From NCBI GenBank assembly GCA_021234535.1, contig CM037833.1:22069738-22133737 (forward strand): a stretch of DNA of 64,000 bases, in the 5' to 3' direction. Below, one piece after another: positions 46,480 to 60,182 of the stretch. The DNA is from Stichopus chloronotus. Lineage: Eukaryota; Echinodermata; Holothuroidea; Aspidochirotida; Stichopodidae. Made by a program: the position numbers and the translations under genes. Numbering within the stretch: the stretch's first letter is position 1; every line of letters begins with the position of its first letter. The notes beneath the pieces are model-generated. The model had not been told where the DNA came from. It was given only the letters and a program-made list of their open reading frames with translations, and did no database searches.

Positions 46480-47581
46480 TGTATATGTAGACTCATACAC
46501 TACGTGGAGCTTGGCTTTGCCAAAGTGGAAATTCAGACGAGATAACTTTCTTACGTTAGATAGCCTATTGCAGGTCACATCCTGAAAATCTAATAAATGC
46601 ACTTAATTTTGTTCAAAATGTTATCATTTTCAAATGATTCCCCGACTCGCAGATATTACACAAATGTCCTATAGTCACACAAAATTAGTGCGATGTAAAC
46701 TTTCGCGACGTGTTGATACTGTGAGAGTGTATCTGAAATGTCTGTTAATACTAATCGACATGTTTCTGATCACGCGCTCATGTACAAATTGTTCCAAAGT
46801 TACCTTTCGTCACCAAAGTTTGTCTATGAAAACATTTCCAAATCCTGCTAGTGAATGCCATAGACCTCTAAACATTTCACAAATCGTGCTCAGGACAGTT
46901 TCTCTCCTTCATCACTTGCGCCGTCGTTGCTAGTTTCACAGAGTACACTGCCTTCTAAAATAGCTGTTAATAGCTGGTTCAATAATTTACTAATGTATCA
47001 ATCAGACTGTAAGACATAATGCTAATATGTAAGAACACACTATATATTAAATGGATTCTGCACTCCAATGGTAGTTATAGGAACCGTTTATATTGATTAT
47101 GAATTAGAAGAAAAAAATAAACAAATCAGTCCACACTGATTCAATCACCAGATGGTTTAGCCTGAAGCAATCATGACATTCTACTTATGTTTTAACATAT
47201 TCTAAACCATGAACATGTTGTGTTGAAAACATGTCTCTGTAACGAAGAGAGTCGTTTTTTTTTAATATTGTTATAGGTAGCTTTCAAATTCGTGCTGAAA
47301 GTTACGTCATTGACATCTTTGTTGCGCAAAATAGAGCCCCCTGTGTAAATTTCAGTTACAGTTTGGAAATTATCGTTCGCTAAAAATTATGGAGACGACA
47401 ACTAGATTAGTTACCACATTTGGAGGTAATTAATACGAACCCCCAACAGTCGATTTAGTTTTACTTCCCTTTACAATTTATTGTTCAGAACCACGACACC
47501 TTCGACCTTCACGAATACCATTTTAAAGTCTAGCCTACATAGCACGTACGCGGAGACCATTAAATGAGGTAAACGCGTTTA
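46480..47581. other. Intergenic stretch, nothing recognised
   Basis: No splice-supported exon or repeat family is visible. A 99-codon plus-strand frame at 46634-46933 has no recognisable features. Confidence 0.35.
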
Positions 47582-50500
47582 CACTTGATACTCTGTCTCC
47601 ATAAGAGAAGTATGTCCTCTTTCCCCCACTGTTAGACAACTAAATTTTACCATTGTGAGAGAAGTCTGTCTGCTTGACAGTCGATTTCTGTGGACTAAAC
47701 ATTCAGTCGTGCTTCACCGAAGGCTGAGCCAGATTATAATGGACTACAACTAGTAGAAAAAGACCTCATGATCATTTTGTTTTACTTTTTCTGGTGGGTG
47801 TCAATGATTTTGTTAACAGGTGACCCAAGTAAGGACTCGTAGCGAATGATGGTGACTAGCCCCAGACTAAAGTCTTCATTATTCCTCCGATGCAACCTCT
47901 TATATAATTAAAAATACGGCCTTTAGTATTGGACGGGACTCAATAACTGGCAACGCTCACAGAGACCTTCAGAAACAAAGATGGTCAACAACACATTACA
48001 GACTATACTTGCCTGTCGAGTAACACAGTCAGAGAGCTTTAAAAATACTACAAAAATGGGTAGTTGCTTTGGCCATTTTTGCTTTGCTATTTATGAAACA
48101 GTTTTGTGTTTAACAAGTCCAACCGATCCGTAGACGGAGAGAGGAAATTGAATGGTGGAACGTAGCCATCTTAGCCAAAGGGTTATTAAAACCTTTGCAA
48201 AATATGGAACATTTTAGTGTGCTTTGATACTGTAAACGGAATTCATATCTAAGGTCTGTGCGCACAGCTTTCTGTCTGCCTTACAAAATAAGCAATGGGT
48301 GCATTAGCGCACCATATTAATATCGACTGCATGTATTTCGACCGTAGGAATTTATTTCGTGGTAGAAATATTGTGTAAAACGAAAACACAGGCCGTCAAA
48401 TACAACATTTCTTCATCTATCTGTGAAAAAAAAAACCAGATATTTTTAAGCAAATTTTAACAGGAAAAAAATTGTATTCACTCAGATAGAAAACTAGTGG
48501 CAACACAAAATCATCAGTATTCACATATCGGTTACAGGGCTAGCAGTATTACCAAATCATTGATATTTACATGTCGAAAAGAGAGTTAGTGGCTGCTTCT
48601 ATTTCAGTGATGAATGATCGAGTATAACTATGCATTTTAAAATCAGTAACGGACACTTCCTTTAATAAGGTCATTTTAGATATCACAAGAATCCAAAACA
48701 AACTTTTTCTTAACACCATATTAATGGTCGCAAATTATGTCATATCCAAAGCAGCCGCTTTACCATAATTTTGTTCAACGTGGGACAGGTTAACATACTT
48801 TCCATGTTTCAATTAATGAGAAAAAAAATCAATGTATGAAAATTGGTAACACACATCTGATAGAATGAGATGCTACATGAATAATACATCTTCTTTCATG
48901 TATTCTTCGAGCTTTTCACAAATATGCGAATACTAAACATGGCTTTATCCTTCATATTTTTATTGGTGGTTTAGCCAACAATCTACTGGCGGTTCCGCCA
49001 CCACAGACGTACATGTCGTACTGTTATTATAATTGTTTAAAATTGCGTATTTTGAATTACACGCAAACGTCGTCTAACTTTAGAGTATAGCAATGAGTTC
49101 ACCTAATTGGTTTACCGGCTATTGATTTTTTCTTTCCACTTAAATCTTGATTTAACAAGTAGATATCTTAACTATTTGGTGATTTGTTATACCAAAATTC
49201 GGTTCTTCCGAAAAGACTTAAATTTGGACGAACGAACTTCGATATTTAAGAATAGGCTTTTTTCAGACGCTGGATTTAAATTTAAAATGTATAATTTTAG
49301 TAATAAAACTAAAGGTAGTTTCCTCACATTGGGTTTGATGATGGGAAAGTGCTCACGGTTATCGTAAAGAAATAGCTTTCGTGACCATGATCAAATTCTT
49401 TCCCTCCAGGTTACTGTGTGAGATAGATCTCATTGTCAGAGATGTACTCAACGCAGAAGCTTCCATTTATTGGTGTAGCTTACAAAGTCGCAAGTGGGTT
49501 GCAAAATCTCTGTCTAGTTACCGGAACTGTTCAGGACGTAAAAGGGAAGATTGTTTGTATCCAGTAAATAAACAGAGTGAGAGTTAGGATATTTGAAAAT
49601 TTTCAGACTTAAGATAAATTCAAGTATTATATTTCTACTGTAGGAAGTTCGGGACCTAGAAATAACTATGGAGATGCTTTTCAGTTTAAAATGTCCATTG
49701 CTTTGCGATCATTTTTTCTATGTTTATTTATATCTTCTGTTTTTCAGTTTGATTCTTCAGGTTTGTAAGCTGTAATCGCTTTCAATGTTTTCTGTCTCCT
49801 TTGGTTGTTGAATTGTCTTTTCTCCTCCTTTCTATATCCCAGTTTTCTCAGGTTCATTCATGACTAATGACTGAAACAGTGTTCAAGTATCATTCAGTTC
49901 TTATGTTTGCATTGCCAATTTTTCCTTCCATTTATTCATGTTAAACCAGGCCATCTTTTCCTCCTCCTCTATCTCCAATTCTCTCTCTCTTCAGTTTTGC
50001 AGCCGGACATTTATTACTCCAAAGTTTCCTTTAGGGTGGTCCACTCCGTCCATTTCTAGCTACGCCAATGATCAAGAACATGCAGTGAGATAAATGATTT
50101 GAAATGATATATATATGCTTAAGTCTTGTTTGTAAGTTTAAATCCATTCGAATAATCTTCAATAGTAAAAATTGTAACGACCTATATAATACGTAATATA
50201 GAGTCCTGTCATCATCAATGTAGGCTGCTGTGTAATTTTACGTAAAAAAAGAATCAATGCACAGTAATGAAAATGCCAAGCATAAACCGTCTGCCTAAGA
50301 AGGAAACTTGCAAGAGAGCCTGTCATTTCACATTGTCAATATTGTGAACACTATCTAAACGTGTTCCAAGGATAATATCATGAATGCAATGATAAAGCCG
50401 CCAATGGTGTGTGTCGCTTCATGTGAAGAAGACTCATTCCTGTATTACGTCATCCTCCTCTTTACTCAAGAATACACATCCATTGATTAACAAAATCAAA

Positions 50501-51695
50501 CACAGGACGACACAAAATACCATCAATAAGAATATTTAAAGTCCGATATTTCACTATCAGTACGCTCATCTACTGTTACCAACGTACTGATATCGGATGT
50601 GGTGCGTATTTGCGCAATGGTCCGACGGCCACTTCAAAATATCCATGCCGAGATATTCTTTTGGATCGTAACATGCGTATTCATACACTTAATAATCGCT
50701 GTTAATATAAAAATGTTGAAGGTGTGCGATGCTGCAATTACAAAATAATGGATTATTACGTACCTGTAGCGAAAAATCTACTATTAAGACATCAGGCGGT
50801 ATTGCTACCAATTGATTTTCATTCAGCTCCAAATATTTAAGGCTGTCCATTCCTTGAAGAGAAAATGGGTGGATTGATTGTATCAAATTATCAGGTAATA
50901 GAACTGTATGCAATTTGGTGTTATTAATAAAGTCATGTTTTGGTATAAACGTTATATTATTGTTGTTTAATGACAATCTTTCCAGTTGTGGCAGTAGCTT
51001 TAAGGCATGAATGGGTATAATGCTTAGCATATTGTTTTCACGAAGCAACAATTTTAAGCCATGTGCTTCCTTCCCAAACGCAAACGTATTGAAATCAGTG
51101 AGAAAGTTATCACAATGGGAGAAAGTCTTCAGATCAAGGAAAGCACAGTTATTTGGTGAAAAAAAAATCCTATTGGAATAAAAAAACTACTGTCGATAGA
51201 CTGCCATTGTAAAACTGGTTGAAAGGAAAATAGTGTAAGGCATTGTCGTCTAGGAATAACTCTTGTAGTTGAGGCAATCCCTTAAAGGACTCAGATGTAA
51301 CTGTGTGAATAATATTGTCATCCAAAGCAATGACTTTAAGTTTCCTGTTGTTTATAAAAGAGTTTTCTGGCACGATAGTTATTTTATTAAAATGTAAGTA
51401 TAGATGTTCTAAATTTTTCCAAATTAGCAGAACTTTTACTGGAATTTCTTTCAAATTATCATGAGTTATGCCAGATAGATCAACTGGATTTTGTTCCCAC
51501 CAAGAGATTCATGTACTGTTCTTACTTGGTTGTTGCGAAATGGTAACTGGTCAAGTAACGGCATATTAGTTAAACTTCCAAACTGTAGGTTTGAAAAATT
51601 GGTATTTTGTATCAGTAGAGTTTTGATCCAAGAAGAAATATTTTGAATGTAAAACTCGATCGATCCGTCACTATTTTGTCCATCACAGTGCAGCT
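47582..51695. repeat. Segmental duplication, copy 1 (with broken LRR gene)
   Basis: Diverged direct repeat of 60183-64000. Matching blocks in the same order: CACTTGATACTCT (47582/60183), AACCGAT.CG.AGACGG (48121/60537), GGCTAGCAGTATTACCAAAT (48538/62022), the LRR exon and its 3' flank (50280-51060/63180-64000). Offsets vary (about 12.4-13.5 kb), so indels of up to about 1 kb separate the copies, the largest lying in copy 2 between about 60.9 and 61.9 kb. Between 48.6 and 50.2 kb I see no gene. Confidence 0.75.
50434..51695 (-). pseudogene. Broken LRR membrane-protein gene (last exon)
   Basis: Paralogue of the LRR gene at 63331-64000. The exon starts after acceptor TTTTTTCAG at 51695 with LHCDGQNSDG, a likely LRR N-cap, followed by about nine leucine-rich repeats, the CNCS C-terminal cap, a membrane segment (IFLLMVFCVVLCLILLINGC) and the same final stop at 50436-50434. 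Breaks: a frameshift near 51505, another in a T/A run near 51170, a TAA near 50688-50686 where the other copy has a tyrosine codon, and small indels around 50585 and 50535. It cannot make the protein. No 5' exon was found. Confidence 0.88.
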
Positions 51696-52629
51696 CTGAA
51701 AAAATTCGAGTACATTTTACTGGTAACTCTCATTTGTAATCAACAAAACTATTACACAAACTAACGCTGTGTGTAGATGTTGAAAAACCATTTTTACTAG
51801 ATACCGTGTCTTATTATATAGAAGCCGATTATATGTAACGACGATCTAGATTACAATATAAAATAATGCCGTTTCTTGATAGAAATTAGAATGTATCATC
51901 TTCATTGTAGGGAACACATATCTGCGCCAGGGACTAGTGTTCCATTCAAATCGAGAACTTATCAATCCAATCAGGGGAATGTAACTGCGAATATACACCG
52001 GTTTGTCAGTGTTTGAAGTGTCGTTTGCCTTTATTTGTTTGATTGTTTATTTTTTTATCAATACGTTTTCAAAATGACAAGATCGACGGACCACCGTAAA
52101 GCGGCGACTGAAAACGCAAGAGGGAAGTAATTCAGCTAAAACAGTAAAAATGACATGGTTTCATTTTTAATAAAAAGTTTTCTACGTGTATTGATTTAAG
52201 CGTTTATAGAACAAAGCCAAAGGAGAATCGCATAACATATCTAGAAGAATAATAATAGTGCACATTACGAAATTTATGTCCCTCATGCTAGGTATCTAGC
52301 ATAACGAAATACTCGATAAAGATAAATACGTTTTATTCTGTTGAAAATGTCAGAAACACTTGCAGAATTTACACAGGGTTTCTTTATTGTCAGAATGAGC
52401 ATTGGTATTACACAATGGACAGGCAATCATGTCTTAAAGGTAAAAATGACATTTTGGAGTATTGACATATTGGTGCTCTATGCATTGATGATATTACAAA
52501 CAACCACAAATTCCATCAAAATCCGTCATAGATTGACAACTTTACAAGCAAAGTAGTGTCTCAGAGCTGTGTCATGAATAAACATTGGTTAATTATGCAA
52601 ATTTGTGATGTCAATAGATGGGTCCACTC

Positions 52630-52800
52630 CTCTGGTATGTCTCACGGTAAACATTTGTTTATGTAACCTTGATTTCGAGGCCATTTGAGGACTGTATATA
52701 CCCAGAGGGTTTCGTTTTAAGCACGGCTTTTCTTTTTCACAAATATCGAAATCATTTACCAATGTCAAACTCATTAATTAAGCAATTAAGGGGCAAATTA
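52630..52800 (+). repeat. Dispersed repeat, copy 2
   Basis: Carries CCATTTGAGGACTGTATATA and CCCAGAGGGTTT (52701-52712), shared with 46100-46267. The following ATATCGAAATCATTTACCAA is also similar. The open frame through it (52669-52926) is not credible as a gene. Confidence 0.45.
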
Positions 52801-52929
52801 TACAGGCTTAACAAAAGAATCCTGACACTGTGCAATGTCATCTGTTTTAAATTCTCTCAAGCTCTTAAAACTTATATCTCAAAAATGGTTGAAGATATAA
52901 CCAAATTTGAAGTGGATTTTCACTAAGGG

Positions 52930-55230
52930 TTTTACTTTGCAACTTCACTTCGAAGGTCTTAGTTTCCAGAAGCATGTCACACAATATTTAAGTAACGTTT
53001 ACATTGTTCCTACAACGACAGAGAAGAAAAAGTAACGGGCCAAATCATTGCGATTTCGATTATGTAAGAATGATTATAATTTGGAGATTCTCATTAGAAT
53101 ATTCATCCCTTTGAAACTGGACGTCATGACTTTGGTGACAGCGTCATAACTTGAACGATTTTTTAAGATGGAAAATTGCAAAGAAGAACTATACATACAC
53201 GACTAAATAATATTTGTTTACCGCATTGCTGAACATATCGAGAAATCATGATCGTTTGCAATTATAAAGATATTCCTCATGTTAATTTTGGTACATTTAG
53301 TGCCTATTTAATATTCTTTTTGTCTTAAAAGACAGTAATTTGACAGTTTAGTTCAAATGGTCAAAAGTGACAAAAAAGGAATCAATTCACTTACTCAACA
53401 CCTTTTCCAAAAAGACTGCTTCCTTAAGTAAAGCAGGTTCTTGTTCTCACTGAGGAAAAAGCACGAAACAAACGTTACAAGGCATCTGCCTTATCTTTCC
53501 ATAGTGGGATGACAAGGTTTTTGCACATTGTGACCTCTGTTAACCCCACATGACCATTTACCTACAGTAAAGCTGTACTATATTTGTACACCATGTTGCG
53601 TACGCACGACCTATATGTTTCTTGAGTTATCGTGTTTCACCATTTGACCAATGTTGACCCTAAATCACATGTAATCTCACCCAAAACAATAGGTTTTATG
53701 TTCTTGATGTGGTTCACCTGAATATCAAATGGGACTAGTAACAATTTCCCTTCTTTAAACAAAGTCTTAACAAGCTTTTCAACAAGCTAACAAGCTTTTC
53801 CCAACTTAACATAAATTGAATCCAAATGACTTTGAACCTTCCTCCAAAATAACAGGGATTAATCGATTCTTTTCCCTTCGTTGATGAGCGTTTGTACGGA
53901 GAAGGAATCACAGAAAATGCAACAGTAAAATAATTTGGAGGACTGTGGTTGGTTGGAATAATATCTACACATATTAGCCATTTCAATCAGCAGCTTAGTA
54001 AGTTGATAAGGACGCTGTAAGTGTGCAACAAACAGGCTCAACTTCAAACTTCCTATTAGACAAGTCAACTTATGAGAGTAAAAACGTTCTGTTTATTCAA
54101 TCCAATAAATGGGTGTCCCCATTAACATTAATTCTTAAAAAAGAGCTTAGGGTAAATACTGATTCTGGTGGAACCATGTTAGATTTGATTACCTTAGTAC
54201 ATCTTCATGCCCTCTATCGACTGTTATTTTTATTACAACTACTATTACAGTAAAAACTGTAAAGTTTCTACATTAAAGAAAATGACATGGCATTTGTAAA
54301 TTGTATGATTTGAATAAGTTAAGGTTGAGATATTTCCTGAAAATGAGAACCGTTGACTTATCTACAACAATGTTTGCAGTATTTTTAAGACACATAAGAA
54401 GCGATGGTGGAGAATTCCTGTAAACCCTGATTGTCATTACAATGTACTTTTCAACGAGCTGAAATTATCACAGTTATCTTACTAAAATGATGATAGCCAA
54501 TGTCAGTTAATACTGATATCACTAATGGTAACAATTTCATTTAAATGATTTGAAACTTTTTCTGAAAACTTACCTTTCTATTACACAGATAAAACATGAC
54601 ATGTCCTTTTTAAGAATTTAATTGTTTGTTTGAAAGAAATGCGCGTTCTATCAATCGCAGAATAGATTGATTTTTACAGACTGAGTTATTTAATTGCCCT
54701 GTCAAGAGGAAGTATAGAATAATCAAGAAGTTGTCTGAAAGAAATATTTATTCTTACTTTCTGTCTTACAAAGTAGTGTTTCTTACCTTGGAGATGAAAA
54801 TACAAAAACTGTTAGCGACACAGTCCAACCGTCGTCTCATCCACCTGTGGCTGACTAAGAAAGACATTAAGTATCAAAATGAATACACTACGAGAAAACA
54901 TCTAAATGAGTGAGCACGAATATTAAATTAAGTGGTGAAGCAGAAGAAGAGATGTTATCCAGTCAATGCAAGAATGCTATTATTTCTATGGATGTTGCAT
55001 GAATACAAAAGTTTGTACAAAGCTCTGTTATTGGTTTGTGTTTTTGGTGTTTTATTGATTTTGCAACATAATGTAAAAGACACTCTGCCTGTAAGTGATC
55101 TTGACAACTTTGATATTCTTTTAAAGTGGTATGTATGTAATTACGTCGAAATAACTGTTGACACGGTATAATTTTCTGATCTCGGTTTTGTCAACTAAAT
55201 GTGTGTCTCCATCAAAATATATATATCTTC
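52930..55230. other. Intergenic stretch, nothing recognised
   Basis: AT-rich, with short direct repeats such as AACAAGCTTTTC.AA near 53767 and 53787. Open frames on both strands lack splice context and domains. Confidence 0.4.
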
Positions 55231-55242
55231 AGTATAGTGTTA

Positions 55243-55364
<122 letters not shown>

Positions 55365-55368
55365 CAAT

Positions 55369-55413
55369 CTGCAGACAGTACTGTTTCGTCCTTGTTAGGA
55401 CTCATCAGTGCAG
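55369..55413 (-). ncRNA. Hammerhead ribozyme (type I)
   Basis: Reading the minus strand from 55413: stem I 5' strand CTGCA, core CTGATGA(G), stem II GTCC / loop TAACAA / GGAC, core GAAA, short stem III CAG-TA-CTG closed by the A-U pair, cleavage triplet GTC (55376-55374), then stem I 3' strand TGCAG (55373-55369). All conserved core bases are present and all three stems pair. Predicted self-cleavage lies between 55374 and 55373. Beyond stem I an internal loop (TGAG/ATT) and a further ACTC/GAGT pairing extend it, where type I hammerheads make their loop-loop contact. The two-base stem III loop is typical of the minimal forms in retroelements, which usually cleave best as dimers. Confidence 0.93.
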
Positions 55414-55667
55414 CTCAGAGTAAATTTCAAGACTGAATGACAGGATTGATACAAGCGTAACTTGCATCAATCCTGCCTTTCACGGTACATTGCTTGTGAA
55501 TACCAGAGTGCACAAACTCAAAAGAGTGTGCTATGCATAATGCGATAGTATTACGTCTCAGCTAAAATAGCTGGGACTACACAAGCAATGCACCATCTTG
55601 AAATGCAGAGTGCTCAACTCAACATGGTCATACCGTAGCACTACCATGTTAAGGAGCGTAATATATA

Positions 55668-55738
<71 letters not shown>
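55668..55738. repeat. (TA)n array right of the hammerhead core
   Basis: About 71 bases of TA between the core and the right-hand copy of the 12-base flanking duplication. Confidence 0.95.
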
Positions 55739-55739
<1 letters not shown>

Positions 55740-55779
55740 CAGTGTTATATAATAAAGTATATATCTAGTGTTACTGAGA

Positions 55780-58700
55780 TATATTACAAGAACAAAAGAC
55801 ATAAACCAAATGGCAGTATAACTATGATCTAAGCAAGGTAACTAAAACCAGCTATATCTGTGTAAATATTATGAAGCTCTTTAAGGAAGCGTAAGGAAAA
55901 ATAGAGAAAGGGAATATTCCTTGACATACTAAACTTAACACACCAAGGAATCGGAGGTATCTTGTTGATTGCAATATGACTTTCATGCATTGTTATGCCA
56001 ATTGTTTGGTCATTGTCAGGTCACTGTGACAGAAAAAAAATAAATAAATATGTACCCGAGTAGATAATCAATATAATAGGAGTATCGTTGTTTTTAGTTT
56101 CCATTCATTAAAATGTACAAAACTATCTTCGGAGATTCAAAATTTAGGAGATTAATTAAAACATTCCTAAACTTAATGACAACTGATGAAATGTTAGAAG
56201 GATGGATCCAACCACAAATGTGGCTTAGTTATGTTTAACAGTAGTTTATCTGACCATTATAGTGAAGTTTCATTTTACTTTCATTGTGTAGTTCTCGAGA
56301 TATGCAGTTGACGTTGTCTTACTTGTTACAGTAAGACAACTTGAAGCAAGCAGGGGTGATGTCAAAGTTAGCACAGCTATCCACATGTGTCCCTAGGGCA
56401 TTGATGAATATGATTAATTATGAGTCCACTGCACCTCAAATGATTTGAAAGGAAGACTATCAGAATATTTTTTCTCAATAAAATATCAAACTTCATTGTC
56501 CGGACTCAGCAACTATGTTTCAGGAAATGGTAATATCAGCATTTTCATGGATGGAAAAGCCTACATTATTGGAAAATTTATCCTGTATGGAGTAGAGTTA
56601 AAAATACAACATACTAAAAATTATCTGCATGATGAATCATGGACGTTAGAAGCCCAGTTTCTCTAACCATACTAATCTTTGTTTTAGTGAGGTAAAAGTT
56701 GTGTGCAAAACATTTATAGCTTTCCTATTTTTGTCATCACCTCACACTGTGATGATCCCCACATTCAATTAAAACAGAGAGTTGCCAGCTCCTGCTAACA
56801 AAATTCCTTGTATTTCTTTAAAGTTATTTTAATATAATGATATTCAAATGTTCAGATTTCACTGAGCGGTATTGATGGGGATATTCAATTAAGGAAAGGG
56901 TCCCTGGAGTAATTTTAGCATAGTCATCATGAAAAAAATATACAGTCACTGATGAAGACTGAAATACTTGATTCAATCCTGAATGCTGGATATTTGTATT
57001 GGTCTTTGTCTTTCAGATTGTTTTCGTTTTGGAAAAGCAGGCTGGATGACGTCGTTTGTGCAATATGTTAATAGCTTTTTAATATTAGTAGGAAACTACT
57101 TTCTGTACTACACTTAGAAATTGTATTATAATAAGTTTCGCTATCTTTTGTTCTGATAATATAATGTTGCATAAAAGGTGTGGTAACGTTTATGCGTGTA
57201 TTGAAGTACAGGTGAGACTTAGCAACTTTGTACTTAAATTATTTATGAATATAGTGTTTTAAAAGCTTTCAAGGCCTTTTATTCCGTGGGAGCTACAATC
57301 ATTAATATACCATTTTCTAAGCGTAAGTATGAAGAGTCATTATAAAGTATATGCTCGTTGTTAATATTCATAATGCGAAAACAATTTGGAGAGTAACGTT
57401 GAGAGTTTGATGTCTAACATTGCCACTATTTTGGTTTTCACTCTCTCCACCTCTCTCTCCTTCTCTGATTAAAGTATCATTGCAGTCATTTAAGTTCTTT
57501 GAATCACCAGTTTCGTTTGCTTTCCACGTGTTAGTTCTGTCTTTACGTGGCTTTTTTTGTAAAGATTTTTCTTATCTTAGGCGGCATCTTAAAGCTAAGA
57601 TTGTGTTGTTGTTGATGTGAATTAAAGTGACAATGTACTCGGCAATACGTGTTATCCTTTCAAACTGAATTTCCCACTGGCGTCAGAATATCTTTATGAT
57701 ACCATCGGTAGGTCATGTGACGCATTCGTGACCTACTTGGAATTCATTGTGCCCTCCGTTTCACGTCGGGTAGTATCCGTGTCGCCTCCGTCTGTCAAGT
57801 TTGTCTTGCCTTCGTGAGTGCTCTTTGTTTTATCGTACTTACATCGGCTGTTGATTGGAAAATTGTCTATGGGAGTGGAGCTATCTCCAAAAGTGAGAGA
57901 GGAACGAAACTTTTCACAATTCGTTAATTTGCCGTCCTGGAGGGAGGGGGTCTATGGGAATAAAGTGACCCCCTTAAAGAAAAGGGAAAATTGAAGTTTC
58001 CCTATATGGTAAATGGTGCAATATTTGATCAAAATTTAAATTTTAAAAGGTAGTGTCCCTTTGGCAGTATATGATATATTGTAAAACTGTTCACGTAGAA
58101 AGTTCCTCTTACTGTCATGTCCAATGTAAATTCTTTGTACTGGCTGATCTTCAGAAGGTATTCTGAAAATTTCTACTGCACATGTGCTTCCTGTTGCGAC
58201 GTGTGACATTGACTTCATTTGTGCGGGGGATTGTACTGAGTTCTGTTGACCTGTGAAGACCTATATTTATTAGTGTGAATATTTAGAGCCTCATTTTTTT
58301 TGGGGGGGGGGGGGACTATTGTTAGTTTTGGTGTAGAAACCCTTTTGTCACAACGTAATTCCAATTGAAATCTTTATGATATGCCAATAAATTGTTAAAC
58401 TTTACTTGCTGCTTTTAGAGTTCCCAATCGTGTTGAGGAAATAGCCTAGTCCCGTGACCTGATAGTATCGTCAACTTTGAACTTACTATCCACTGGGTAT
58501 GACAACGTTACCGTGTCTCCACCTGGAATCAACCTCGAGACAGTGTGACTCGTACTTAAAACCTCTACTGCACCATCGACTATTCATGTAATAGCCACGT
58601 TAAAGTTCTAGTCATGTGTTTTCCATATGGGCCTGTCCACAGTAAGATTACATGAATTTACCCATATTATCGGTGTGTTCACCAAAGTAGAGGCCCAAAT

Positions 58701-60180
58701 GATTAAACATTGGTTAACTACATGTTATAGTGATGTGCGTTCCTTTAGCTATAATGTTTGTCGAATTAAGTTATCTCAAATCGTTATGAACAAAAAGACC
58801 AGAGATTATTGTGTGAGTTACACGAACCTTCAAACTTTTAAGCATTCATTAGCACGAAAGTCAAATCGTGGTAGGTCAGGGTCGAAAATTTAGAGCATTA
58901 GTAACAGTGGCGTAGTCACTATTATTCAACAAGGACGGGGAGACAGATTTAAAGATTGACTAAAATGATGGTGAACATGAAACCCCAAGGTCGACAAGCC
59001 AATGATAATTCATTGAGTCTGGCCCCATCCTAATTATTACTTTCATGAAAATCATTTTGTTAATTATTTATCTCGATTTTGTTAGTTTATTTCTTGCTGT
59101 CATGTAATAATTCATATACTTGGACTGTTAGAACCTTTTTCAGAGTTCCCGAGGATGCTACATTAGCTGAGAGCCACCATTAGTTGGGGTACTGTGTATG
59201 GGAAAAGTTTTGACAAAATTTCCCTAAAATATGGCTTTTCGGGCTACTTCCAACGTCCTTTTCCATTTAAAATAATGTCATTGAACTACTCTAAGCAAAT
59301 CTTTACCATCGGTCGGCTGATACTATCTAAAGAAGTTTTCGACAAAAATTCTGAAAATCGCAATGGAAAGTTCAATTTCAACATAAATTTCAAAGGGGGC
59401 AGCACTTGTTGCTTATTTCGAACAATACTTTCGACGCTATGTAGGTTGAAAACAAAATAGGTCGGCAAGTATAATAACAGGACGACTTTTTAACGAAAAT
59501 AATCTGCCAGATCGCAGAAAGATATTTAAAGGGAGAGGTTGGCAACACTGAGGTGATCATAAGAGATGACATTACATTTGATACTCTTAAATTCCAATAG
59601 AGACATAAGACACTCGCTGTAAAGAGCCCCCACGATACGTCGGTAAATTTTCGTTTAGGAAAGTTTTACTTTACTTTGCTTTGTAAGACATTCTGCCCTA
59701 CTTAAAATTGTATTTTACATTCTTTTACTTAAATGCACCGTCTACGGTCTGCATGGTTTTTTAAATCGCCCATTACAGACATGCAGGGTTTGTACACAGC
59801 AGTTTTGAGAGAGAGGTGGAGAGAGGTGGCGAGAGAGACAGAGGGACACAGAAGGAACGGGAGGATGACACGTACTCTTGTGCCTCTGTCTATGACAGTC
59901 GTTAGTAGCCAACAGCATAACAAGAGGCAACATTGGTACGCCATTATACGCAAGGCCTTAGACTAGGCATACTTACTGTACAATACATGCATTTCTGTGC
60001 ATAAATTCTCTTTACGCCATTGAATTGACCAACTACGACTGCAATTATATAACTTGACATGGGACAAAACGAGGAGATAAAGGGGATATTGACACATATT
60101 TAAAACAAATACAGATTTTATCATATAATTATATACTCCGGGACTTAAGTTAAAAGGAAATGGTGGGGGGGGGGGGGTAG
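55780..60180. other. Intergenic stretch, no gene recognised
   Basis: Short open frames such as 56445-56666, 58627-58893 and 59194-59460 (all plus strand) show no known domain or convincing splice sites. A CpG-richer block at 57.7-57.97 kb and an AG-rich tract at 59.80-59.87 kb stand out in composition. G runs at 58302-58313 and 60163-60177. Confidence 0.4.
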
Positions 60181-60182
60181 AG

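Noticed and set aside
49107..49587. ORFs inside segmental duplication copy 1
   Set aside because: No counterpart kept in frame in copy 2, no domain and no splice support.
56945..56975. A second hammerhead at ACTGATGAAGACTGAAA
   Set aside because: CTGATGA and GAAA are present but the bases between cannot form stem II, and there is no cleavage triplet with a matching stem I.
59733..59966. Three overlapping ORFs around 59.8 kb
   Set aside because: They follow an AG-rich low-complexity tract on both strands; no gene evidence.
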